DNA of 5,796 nt from Euryarchaeota archaeon UBA287 (GTDB taxonomy: Archaea; Thermoplasmatota; UBA186; UBA287). This document shows positions 1 through 5,796 of the stretch, piece after piece. The translations under genes and the position numbers were made by a program. Position 1 is the stretch's first letter; each line of letters begins with the position of its first letter. The notes under the pieces were generated by a model. The model saw only the letters and a list, made by a program, of their open reading frames with translations. It did not search any database and had not been told where the DNA came from. The stretch is from positions 1-5,796 of the forward strand of contig DAEG01000083.1 of assembly GCA_002495235.1 (NCBI GenBank). The letters run 5' to 3'.

Positions 1-1558
1 GAGGCACTATCACCTTTTCCAGCTTGTCATAGAGATCCCGCGCATCCTCGTCATCGCTGACCTCTCTTCCCTCCTCGGCCTTTGCTCCTATGGACCATCC
101 GGTGACCCCCTCTATGTGACCCTCGAGCCACCAGCCATCCAGCGTGCTGAAGCTAGGCACACCGTTCAGAGCAGCCTTCATGCCTGAGGTGCCTGAAGCC
201 TCGTATGGCGCCTTTGGCGTGTTTAACCACACATCTGCTCCGCTGACCATGAGAGCTGCCAGGTTCACATCATAATTCTCAAGGAAGGTTATTTTCACAT
301 CCTCGCCCAGCGTCCTCATGGCGCTGTAGACCTCTCTTATGCGTTCCTTGCCTTCGGCGTCCTTGGAGTGAGCCTTGCCGGCGAATATTATCTGAAGCCT
401 TCCCTTTCCTATGGTCCTGAGCCTCTCAAGATCATAGAGGATCAGCGTCGGCCGCTTGTACTTTGTGAACCTTCTTGCAAACCCTACGGTGAGAGTGTGG
501 TAGTTCATTCCTGCGTTCCTTGTCCTGTTCGCCGTGTCTATGAGCTCTTTCTTTGCCAGAAAATGGGCCGTCTGCAACTCCTTCTGGGGAAGTACTATCG
601 CCGCTCTCAGCAGTGAAGGATCAGCCCTCCAGCCAGGCATGTACCTATCGAACAGGTCCCGCATGTGGGCCGAGGCCCAGAACTGGTGCCTCACGCCGTT
701 CGTTATCGAGTCTATTGGATAATCCGGGAACATGCTCCTTGACACCTCCCCGTGTTTCTTCGCAACACCGTTCACATAGTGGCTGAAGCGCAGGGCGAGC
801 AGGGTCATGTTCAGTTTGTCGTTGGTTCCGTTGGAGCATATGAAATCTATGGTCCTGTCATCAACATACCCGCCCAGGAGCTCTTTCACCAGAGCCTTTG
901 GAAAGACATCATGCCCTGCTGGCACGGGAGTGTGCGTCGTGAAGACACATCTCTCCCTCATCTCGTCTATCTTTGCTTCATCGTCTATCGAAGATGCGTA
1001 TCTCTTGAGCAGCTCCAGGGTGAGAAGGGCTGTGTGTCCCTCGTTCATGTGGTAGGTGCATATATCATAGCCCAGAGCCGAGAGCATTCTCACACCTCCT
1101 ATGCCAAGCATGATCTCCTGAGAAAGCCTGTACCTCTCATCTCCGCCGTAGAGATAGTACCCCATCTCTCTCACGTCCTGGGGGTTCTTTTCATGGTCCA
1201 CATCAAGGAAGTATACCGGTATGACCCAGTCGCCGCTCTCCCTGAGGTCGTACCTCCACGCTCTGACGCGCACATCCCTGCCATCAAGCGGCACTGCGAC
1301 CTCTTTATCCTCCTGGATCAGGAGATCCTCCGGATTCCAGTTCATCGGGAGCTCTGTCTGGTTTCCATCCCTGTCCAGCTGCTGGAAGAGGTATCCCCTC
1401 TTGGGTAGCAGCGTCACACCGACCGCGGGTACGCGCAGATCCGCGAAGCTTCTGAGCAGATCACCGGCCAGCACACCCAGACCACCGCTGTACGAAGGTA
1501 TCAGAGAATTCACCTCAATCTCCATGCTGAAATAGGCTATCTTCCTGTTTTCGAACAT
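1..1558 (-). CDS. glgP: Alpha-glucan (glycogen/starch) phosphorylase, GT35 family, short form; 3' end outside window
   Basis: This enzyme should release glucose-1-phosphate from the ends of storage glucan, using inorganic phosphate and pyridoxal phosphate (PLP) in the cytoplasm. The 519 visible codons are open throughout. Family landmarks run in order: YFSMEI (9-14), PSYSGGLGVLAGD (21-33), HMNEGH (170-175), TTHTPVPAGHDVF (around His209), and FARRFTKYKRP, where Arg363 and Lys368 match the phosphate/PLP-contacting Arg569 and Lys574 of muscle phosphorylase. The PLP motif EASGTSGMKAALNG follows, with Lys461 as the Schiff-base lysine. By comparison with relatives, roughly 40-60 residues are missing at the C-terminus, beyond the left edge. 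The protein begins almost at the YFSMEI motif, so it lacks the roughly 100-residue N-terminal region of long forms; the nearby divergent polymerase leaves no room for it. I chose the ATG at 1558 because a TATA-like box sits about 26 nt upstream, which fits a leaderless message. A GTG at 1561 and a TTG at 1600 are in-frame alternatives. Family assignment is very secure; exact substrate (glycogen or shorter glucans) is not. Confidence 0.95.
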   Translation of the reverse strand, partial: MFENRKIAYFSMEIEVNSLIPSYSGGLGVLAGDLLRSFADLRVPAVGVTLLPKRGYLFQQLDRDGNQTELPMNWNPEDLLIQEDKEVAVPLDGRDVRVRAWRYDLRESGDWVIPVYFLDVDHEKNPQDVREMGYYLYGGDERYRLSQEIMLGIGGVRMLSALGYDICTYHMNEGHTALLTLELLKRYASSIDDEAKIDEMRERCVFTTHTPVPAGHDVFPKALVKELLGGYVDDRTIDFICSNGTNDKLNMTLLALRFSHYVNGVAKKHGEVSRSMFPDYPIDSITNGVRHQFWASAHMRDLFDRYMPGWRADPSLLRAAIVLPQKELQTAHFLAKKELIDTANRTRNAGMNYHTLTVGFARRFTKYKRPTLILYDLERLRTIGKGRLQIIFAGKAHSKDAEGKERIREVYSAMRTLGEDVKITFLENYDVNLAALMVSGADVWLNTPKAPYEASGTSGMKAALNGVPSFSTLDGWWLEGHIEGVTGWSIGAKAEEGREVSDDEDARDLYDKLEKVIVP

Positions 1559-1580
1559 CACATGGAGATTGCTTTCCTGA

Positions 1581-1586
1581 ATATAA
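1581..1586 (-). promoter_or_regulatory. TATA-like box of the phosphorylase gene (predicted)
   Basis: On the minus strand this reads TTATAT, centred about 25.5 nt before the ATG at 1558. That spacing would place the transcription start on or next to the start codon, so the transcript would be leaderless. No Shine-Dalgarno sequence lies just before the ATG. A second AT-rich stretch (minus-strand TTGATATAC, 1654-1662) could serve as an alternative box and would give a leader of about 70 nt. Confidence 0.5.
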
Positions 1587-1628
1587 CTGTTCTGCTGCAA
1601 AGCGCTCAAAGACCGAACACATCGGCGT

Positions 1629-1644
1629 GGAAAAAAGGTTAAAT
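1629..1644 (+). promoter_or_regulatory. BRE plus TATA-like promoter of the DNA polymerase gene (predicted)
   Basis: A purine run (GGAAAAAAGG, 1629-1638) is followed by TTAAAT at 1639-1644, centred about 23.5 nt before the polymerase ATG at 1665. This resembles an archaeal BRE-TATA pair feeding a leaderless transcript. There is no Shine-Dalgarno sequence in the 15 nt before the ATG. The more TATA-like GTATATC at 1654-1660 is too close to the start codon to serve a transcript that begins at or before it. Confidence 0.5.
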
Positions 1645-1664
1645 CAGCTAGCAGTATATCAAAT

Positions 1665-3863
1665 ATGCAGCTCTCTGGCATCGACGAAGAGAACGGGAAT
1701 GTCAGGGTGTGGACCGAAAAGGAACACAGAGTGTTTGAGTCTCACCCATACTTCTATGTCAGAAAGGAGGAGAGCCTGGAGAACTTTTTAAAGGCGTTTG
1801 ACGGCGTCGTTGACGTTGAGACACAGATAAAGAGACTTTTCGGACGGGAGCTGGAGGTCTACAGGGTGACCTTCGAGGACCAGAAGAGCATGAACTCCTG
1901 CAAAAGAGAGCTGCAGGACTCGGACATATTTGAGGATGACATTCCCCTGACCAGAAGGTTCCTCATAGACCATGGGCTTATTCCCTACAGCGATGTGTCC
2001 GTAGATGGCGAAAGGATAAGAACAGACAGAGAGAGAAGCGGCAGGGAGATGAAACTGTTAGCTTTCGACATAGAGACACACACCGAGAACATAATAGACG
2101 CGAAGAAGGATCCTATCATTGCGGTATCCCTCGCCACCAGCACCGGCAGGCAGGAGGTCATCATATCGCGGGACGAGAGAGAGGTCATAAAGAGCTTCGT
2201 CTCTGCGTTCAGGGAGGAGGATCCTGACGTGATCCTGACCTACAACGGGGACTCCTTCGATTTCCCGTATCTCGTGGAGAGGGCAAAGCAGAACAGGGTA
2301 TCCCTTGCCCTGGGAAGGGATGGGAGCGCTGTTACAGCAAGAAGAGGGGGGATAAGGGACACGTACACCCTTGCGGGCAGGGACACCGTGGACCTCTACA
2401 GGATAGTCGAGAGGGATATGCAGGAAGTCAAGGTGAAGACGCTCGACAATGTGGCTGAATACCTGGGTGTTATGCGCAGGGAGGACAGGGTCCTGCTCGA
2501 GAATGACGAGCTATACTCTCTCTGGGAGAAGGGAGAGACGAAGAGGATAGAGGAATACACGCTCGCTGACGTCGTGTCCACGCTGGAGATTGGAAAAAGG
2601 CTGCTGCCAGCGCAGATAGAGCTGTGCAGGCTCGTGAAGCAGTTCTTAACTGACTGCTCGCGCATGGGCAGAGGTAGGCAGGTCGAGAGCTATCTCATGT
2701 ACAAGGCCGCGGAGCGCAACGAGATGATACCAAAGCACAGGTACGTGCAGAGCGAGCACATGTACGAGGGAGGCTATGTCATGGAGCCGGAGAAAGGCAT
2801 ATTCGAGGACGTCGTTGTCCTTGACTTCGCCAGCATGTACCCGAACATAATGATAGCCTACAACATAAGCCCTGACACCTACGTGGAGAGCGGCGATGAG
2901 GAACACTGCCACATAAGCCCGTCAAACCACGCGTTCCTTAAAGAGCCGGACGGCTTTTTCAGGCAGATACTCAGGGAGCTCATAGAGGAGAGGAAGAGGC
3001 TGAAGAAGAGCGCAAAGAGCTCCGTTGACATGCTCAGGCAGCAGACCATAAAGATACTGACGAATTCCTTCTACGGGTACACTGGCTGGGGCGGAGCCAG
3101 GTGGTACAAGCTGGAGTGCGCCGAGGCGACGGCCGCGTGGGGCAGATACACCATAAAGAAGGTGATAGAGGAGGCAAGAAAGCGTGGAATGAATGTCATC
3201 TATTCCGACACGGACTCTCTCTTCTGTGTTGAGAAGGGGGACATGAAGAGGTTCGCTGAGGAGATGAACTCCCAGCTGCCACTGGAGCTTGAGGTCAGAG
3301 AGCACTACAAGAGGATATTCTTCGCAGGGAAAAAGAGGTACGCCGGGCTTCAGGACGACGGCTCCATAGTCGTCAGGGGCCTTGAGGTCCGCAGGGGTGA
3401 CTGGTGCGAGCTGGCAAAGAGGCTGCAGGAGGAGATCATAGGAACGATCCTGAGGGAGGGGGACGTGGAGAAGGCAAAGGGCCATGCTATAGAGGCCATA
3501 AACAAGATAAAGGGAGGAAAGACGAGCACGGAAGAGATCACAATATACAAGTCGATAACGAGGAGCATAGATTCCTACGAGACGGCGCAGGCGCACGTCG
3601 CGGCGCTGAAGAGAGCCATGGACGAGCAGGAGGACATAGAGTTCAGCAACAAGATAGGCTACGTCGTCCTTGAGGGCAAGGGAAGGATAAGCGACAGGAC
3701 TAAGATGGCGAGCACCCTGAACGAGAAGGACAGGATAGACAGGGACTACTACATAGAGAACCAGGTCGTGCCTGTGGCCCTGCGCATCCTGGAGCACTTC
3801 GGGATCGCCAAGGAGGATCTCCTGGGCAAGAAGCAGCAGAGCCTCGAGAAGTGGTTCTCTTAA
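1665..3863 (+). CDS. polB: Archaeal family B DNA-directed DNA polymerase with 3'-5' exonuclease
   Basis: This is a complete 732-residue DNA polymerase that copies DNA and proofreads with a 3'-5' exonuclease. Domains in order: an N-terminal domain of the uracil-sensing type (about 1-125); the exonuclease, with Exo I FDIET (Asp135, Glu137), Exo II NGDSFDFPYL (Asp199) and Exo III YTLAD (Tyr298, Asp302); then the palm and fingers, with motif A DFASMYP (Asp387), motif B KILTNSFYG (Lys463, Asn467, Tyr470, Gly471) and motif C YSDTDS (Asp515, Asp517). The FFAGKKRYAGL segment and the thumb follow. Residues 724-731, QQSLEKWF, form a canonical PIP box for docking on the PCNA sliding clamp. All catalytic carboxylates are present and there is no intein, so it should be active. 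It is somewhat shorter than Pyrococcus PolB (about 775 residues), mostly through a shorter N-terminus and small loop gaps. The ATG at 1665 follows a promoter-like element at leaderless spacing. It is probably a replicative or repair polymerase; sequence alone does not say which. Confidence 0.97.
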   Translation: MQLSGIDEENGNVRVWTEKEHRVFESHPYFYVRKEESLENFLKAFDGVVDVETQIKRLFGRELEVYRVTFEDQKSMNSCKRELQDSDIFEDDIPLTRRFLIDHGLIPYSDVSVDGERIRTDRERSGREMKLLAFDIETHTENIIDAKKDPIIAVSLATSTGRQEVIISRDEREVIKSFVSAFREEDPDVILTYNGDSFDFPYLVERAKQNRVSLALGRDGSAVTARRGGIRDTYTLAGRDTVDLYRIVERDMQEVKVKTLDNVAEYLGVMRREDRVLLENDELYSLWEKGETKRIEEYTLADVVSTLEIGKRLLPAQIELCRLVKQFLTDCSRMGRGRQVESYLMYKAAERNEMIPKHRYVQSEHMYEGGYVMEPEKGIFEDVVVLDFASMYPNIMIAYNISPDTYVESGDEEHCHISPSNHAFLKEPDGFFRQILRELIEERKRLKKSAKSSVDMLRQQTIKILTNSFYGYTGWGGARWYKLECAEATAAWGRYTIKKVIEEARKRGMNVIYSDTDSLFCVEKGDMKRFAEEMNSQLPLELEVREHYKRIFFAGKKRYAGLQDDGSIVVRGLEVRRGDWCELAKRLQEEIIGTILREGDVEKAKGHAIEAINKIKGGKTSTEEITIYKSITRSIDSYETAQAHVAALKRAMDEQEDIEFSNKIGYVVLEGKGRISDRTKMASTLNEKDRIDRDYYIENQVVPVALRILEHFGIAKEDLLGKKQQSLEKWFS
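3834..3857 (+). other. PIP box (PCNA-interacting peptide) at the polymerase C-terminus
   Basis: Codons for residues 724-731 encode QQSLEKWF, matching the consensus Q-x-x-hydrophobic-x-x-aromatic-aromatic and ending one residue before the stop. Pyrococcus PolB has a related motif (QVGLTSWL) at the same place. The inference is that the enzyme is tethered to PCNA for processive synthesis. Confidence 0.85.
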
Positions 3864-4335
3864 GAGAGGATCAGATATTCAAGCTCAGTACTGTCGCCAG
3901 AGTCAAATTCCTTGAGCTTTTCCGGCGGTGTTCCCTGAGGTATCGCATATAAGGTATACCACAGATAGGCTGGTTCATCTTCGAGATTTTTGACAGAGAT
4001 CTCTAAAACTCCGGTGCCGCTGACATTGAGATGCCAGGCACCAAACCATCTGCCATGGGCTGTTGTTGATTCACTGATATTTCCATCAGGATGTTTCAAC
4101 ACAAAACTAAGCTCAGCAGCTCCAGCCCTAACAAGCCTCACGTCTGAAGGCTCAGTTATCACCGCAGCAGTGCTTAACTCGCTCCCGGCTCCATTATCAC
4201 CTCATTTCGCAGGTGTTCTGGATCGTTATTGATAAAGACCTCTTCTCTTATGCTCTCGCCCATTATCTTTTCTCCAGCCCCCAAGCACCCGCAGAGCATC
4301 ACAAGCACTTGCAGCAGCGCAAAGAGCTTTTTCAT
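3860..4335 (-). pseudogene. Frameshifted small lipoprotein gene, paralogue of the gene at 4398-4892
   Basis: From the ATG at 4335 the frame encodes a lipoprotein-like leader, MKKLFALLQVLVMLCGC, with lipobox LCGC and the lipidation cysteine at 17. It then follows the neighbouring paralogue (EKIMGESIRE, LRNEVIMEPG) until a TAA at 4176-4174, after only 53 residues. The homology resumes in the -1 frame from about 4182 (ELSTAAVITEPS) and continues to the end (PAYLWYTLYAIP, EYLILS). Adding one base near 4183-4180 restores an uninterrupted protein of about 158 residues that aligns with the paralogue at about half identity with one small gap, so a one-base loss is the simplest explanation. Either the gene is decayed or the sequence has an indel error; I cannot tell which. 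The downstream piece alone could start at GTG 4162 (100 residues), but it would lack the signal peptide. Its stop overlaps that of polB in the shared TTAA. The function of the family is not recognised. Confidence 0.8.
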
Positions 4336-4355
4336 AGCATTAGATATGATCAGGG

Positions 4356-4361
4356 TATATC
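4356..4361 (-). promoter_or_regulatory. TATA-like box of the frameshifted lipoprotein gene (predicted)
   Basis: The minus strand reads GATATA, preceded by the A-rich GGAAAACAA (possible BRE) and centred about 23.5 nt before the ATG at 4335. This is the leaderless spacing seen at the other starts in the window, and no Shine-Dalgarno sequence is present. It lies in the 62-bp gap after the intact paralogue, so the broken copy apparently kept its own promoter. Confidence 0.5.
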
Positions 4362-4397
4362 TTGTTTTCCGCTAGCAGGAAGCAGCAGAGTTCTAGG

Positions 4398-4892
4398 TTA
4401 GGAGAGGATCAGATAGATATCCGCTGGGCCATTACCCCTGTCGCATTCCTCAAGCACTTCAGCGGGTGTTTCGCCTGGTACCACATAGATACTATACCAG
4501 AGATACGCAGGTTTTTTCTCGAGGTTTGTCACGTAGACTTCAAGAACTCCCAGATCTTCCACATCAAGGCCGTGATCTCCATTCCAGCCTCCGGTATGGG
4601 GTTGTGTCCATTCATTGGTATTGCCATTTGGAAATTTCAACACAAATCTGAGTTTTGCTTTGCCTCTAAAAAACATCATGCCTTCTGAAGGCTCCGTTAT
4701 ATTCAGAGATGCTTTAACAGTTTCTCCCGGTTCTATTATAATCTCATCTCTCAGGTATTCCCATTCTTTACTCATAAGAGTGCTTTCCCTTATGCTCTCC
4801 CCTATGATCTTCTCGTTAGAGTCATCATTTGATTCTACGCAGCATGCAAAGATTATAAAGAGCGCCACCAATACGGGAAAGATCCTTCTCAT
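4398..4892 (-). CDS. Small predicted lipoprotein of unknown function (intact paralogue)
   Basis: The protein is 164 residues from the ATG at 4892. It begins with two arginines and a hydrophobic stretch (IFPVLVALFIIFA) ending at Cys17 in a lipobox-like IFAC, followed by an Asn/Asp/Ser/Glu-rich linker. It should therefore be exported and lipid-anchored on the outer face of the membrane. The mature part contains EKIIGESIRE, IIIEPGETVKASLNITEPS, RFVLKFPNGN, LGVLEVYVTNL and KPAYLWYSIYVVP. This alternation of short hydrophobic strands suggests a small all-beta sandwich, possibly of GOLD or PPC type, but that is a guess from strand pattern only. There is no catalytic or metal-site signature that I recognise. 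I preferred ATG 4892 over the upstream in-frame ATG at 4943 because a TATA-like box sits 23 nt before it and the signal peptide then starts at the usual place. The gene is locally AT-rich: 20 of 60 bases are G or C in 4621-4680, against 33 of 60 in 3601-3660 of polB. Confidence 0.82.
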   Translation of the reverse strand: MRRIFPVLVALFIIFACCVESNDDSNEKIIGESIRESTLMSKEWEYLRDEIIIEPGETVKASLNITEPSEGMMFFRGKAKLRFVLKFPNGNTNEWTQPHTGGWNGDHGLDVEDLGVLEVYVTNLEKKPAYLWYSIYVVPGETPAEVLEECDRGNGPADIYLILS

Positions 4893-5022
4893 AATGAGGA
4901 ATATGAATTGGTATATATCTATTCTGCTAGTCATAGACTGCACCAGACTGATGGAGCTCTGAATGACGCCATGCAGATTCTACAGGCTTAGACAGTTCTG
5001 CTCTTTATTCCTGTGTGTGGCG
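4893..5022. other. Intergenic region, promoter only
   Basis: These 130 bp separate the end of the DUF2891 gene from the intact lipoprotein gene. Apart from the TATA box at 4912-4918 I see no RNA gene, no stem-loop with a T-run and no oligo-T terminator on the minus strand after the TAG at 5023-5025. How DUF2891 transcription ends is not visible. Confidence 0.5.
4912..4918 (-). promoter_or_regulatory. TATA box of the intact lipoprotein gene (predicted)
   Basis: The minus strand reads ATATATA, centred 23 nt before the ATG at 4892. It is the best TATA match in the window. The spacing predicts a transcript that begins at or next to the start codon, which helps choose ATG 4892 over ATG 4943; the latter would lie upstream of the promoter. 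Confidence 0.6.
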
Positions 5023-5796
5023 CTATGGCAACGACAGGGATAGCAGATATACAGCAAAGGTTGCCAGCCAGTGCTCCTCCTCGTAATGGCCGCTCGCGAT
5101 GTGAGGCAGCGAGGCTCCGGCGTGCTCTTCCGCTGATTTTTGCAGCACAGCGCTCCTGGGATCCTCCCCGGGCAGCGCTCTGGCTATCTCCAGCATGCAC
5201 CACGCCCTGCTCAGGTTCAGGCCGTCGAGGTGAACGATGTACGGGTCTGATCGGTCCGTGACTGTGGCAGGTCTGAAGATCTCTCTCCTGTCTAGATCCG
5301 GCAGGAATCCCAGCAACCATCCTGAGAATTCTTCTTTCGGCAGGATGCGCTGCATGAGTGCTGCCTCCGTCAGGGACGGAGAGAGGAAGTCATGGCCATC
5401 AGGCTCCCACGACGCAGGGCAATCCCTGTCATTCCCGAAATAGGCCGTGCTCCTCTCTATCAGTAGATCCTCGAGCTCTTCATCGCGCGCAGCTCTGGCA
5501 TGATCGAGAGCAAAGGAGATGCCGAAGGCTGTGTTCGAGTGCATGCCCCCCCTTATGGGATACCTCTGCTTTGGCAGGAAATCTGTGTACAGCTCCTCTG
5601 TCTCTTCGGCCAGAGGCTTAAGGTTCTCCTGCCATCCTTCTTCAAATCCTGAGAGCTCATCATAGAGCTTCAAGAGCCAGGCCCAGCCATAGGTCCTCTC
5701 AAACGCCGGGTGCTTTCGCAGATACTCTTCTTCCTTCCCTATCCTCTCCGCGCTCAGGTTTTGTTGCAGAACATTTCTTATCTCATCTGCGTCTTC
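5023..5796 (-). CDS. DUF2891 family protein; N-terminus outside window
   Basis: The last 257 residues are visible and the frame is open to the right edge. By comparison with family members of about 330-350 residues, perhaps 70-90 are missing at the start. Conserved family segments in order of visible residues: RTYGWAWLLKL (about 35-45), RYPIRGGMHSNTAFG (78-92), DCPASWEPDGHDFLSP (125-140), HLDGLNLSRAWC (189-200) and SGHYEEEHWLATFAVY (235-250). The many conserved Trp, His and Asp residues suggest an alpha/alpha-barrel with a polar pocket, as in glycan-active enzymes, but DUF2891 has no established biochemical function and I assign none. A TTG at 5673 could be mistaken for the start; homology continues upstream of it (GWAWL), so it is internal. 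The region is GC-rich (37 of 60 bases in 5401-5460), in contrast to the adjacent lipoprotein gene. There is no signal peptide or membrane segment in the visible part. Confidence 0.88.
   Translation of the reverse strand, partial: EDADEIRNVLQQNLSAERIGKEEEYLRKHPAFERTYGWAWLLKLYDELSGFEEGWQENLKPLAEETEELYTDFLPKQRYPIRGGMHSNTAFGISFALDHARAARDEELEDLLIERSTAYFGNDRDCPASWEPDGHDFLSPSLTEAALMQRILPKEEFSGWLLGFLPDLDRREIFRPATVTDRSDPYIVHLDGLNLSRAWCMLEIARALPGEDPRSAVLQKSAEEHAGASLPHIASGHYEEEHWLATFAVYLLSLSLP

Noticed and set aside
752..1408. Long plus-strand open frame (218 codons) within the phosphorylase region
   Set aside because: It lies antisense to the clearly conserved phosphorylase and its translation resembles no protein family; it is a shadow frame of biased codon use.
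1631..1636. T6 run on the minus strand before the phosphorylase gene as a terminator
   Set aside because: It is the complement of the A-run in the polB promoter and lies upstream of both divergent genes, where no transcript needs to end.
2823..2843. Motif A reading DFASMYP instead of the usual DxxSLYP as a sign of an unusual polymerase
   Set aside because: A Met for Leu at this site is conservative, and all catalytic residues are present; I consider it ordinary family variation.
2922..3797. Long minus-strand open frame (291 codons) opposite polB
   Set aside because: It covers the polymerase palm and thumb on the opposite strand; the polymerase motifs are intact and the antisense translation looks like low-information Leu/Val-rich sequence.
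3987..3991. T5 run downstream of polB as a transcription terminator
   Set aside because: It is only five T residues, more than 120 bp past the stop and inside the convergent gene; too weak to call.
3860..4162. A separate 100-residue gene starting at GTG 4162
   Set aside because: The homologous N-terminal half lies just upstream in another frame, so this is the downstream part of a frameshifted gene, not an independent short gene.
4174..4190. Programmed -1 frameshift joining the two halves of the broken lipoprotein
   Set aside because: No X-XXY-YYZ slippery heptamer or evident downstream pseudoknot is visible, and the intact paralogue needs no shift; a deletion or sequencing indel is simpler.
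4398..4943. Longer form of the intact lipoprotein starting at ATG 4943
   Set aside because: It would add 17 residues before the signal peptide and start upstream of the TATA box at 4912-4918.

Overview
The window looks like archaeal chromosome, most likely from a methanogen of the Methanothrix (Methanosaeta) type. The reasons are a euryarchaeal family B DNA polymerase with a C-terminal PCNA-binding box, heavy use of AGG/AGA/ATA codons, and starts that lack Shine-Dalgarno sequences but carry TATA-like boxes about 23-26 nt upstream, as expected for leaderless archaeal transcripts. The genus is inferred from general family resemblance, not from a search.

Layout, left to right. Positions 1-1558 (minus) hold most of a short-form alpha-glucan (glycogen) phosphorylase whose C-terminus runs off the left edge. 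A 106-bp divergent intergenic region (1559-1664) carries one promoter for each direction. Positions 1665-3863 (plus) hold a complete family B DNA polymerase with all exonuclease and polymerase motifs intact. Its stop codon overlaps, in a shared TTAA, the stop of a convergent gene at 3860-4335 (minus). That gene is a small predicted lipoprotein broken by one frameshift. Next to it, at 4398-4892 (minus), is an intact paralogue about half identical in protein sequence. At the right edge (5023-5796, minus) is the C-terminal three quarters or so of a DUF2891 protein.

The genes do not form an obvious pathway. The phosphorylase belongs to storage-glucan breakdown, the polymerase to genome replication or repair, the lipoprotein pair is of unknown function at the cell surface, and DUF2891 has no established role. 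Each of the four starts visible in the window seems to have its own promoter, so this looks like a string of single-gene transcription units, not an operon.

I found no tRNA, rRNA, CRISPR array, insertion sequence, integrase or convincing terminator, and no clear sign of a new multi-gene system. The points most worth following are the lipoprotein pair with one broken copy, the consistent leaderless promoter spacing, and the altered uracil-sensing pocket predicted for the polymerase.
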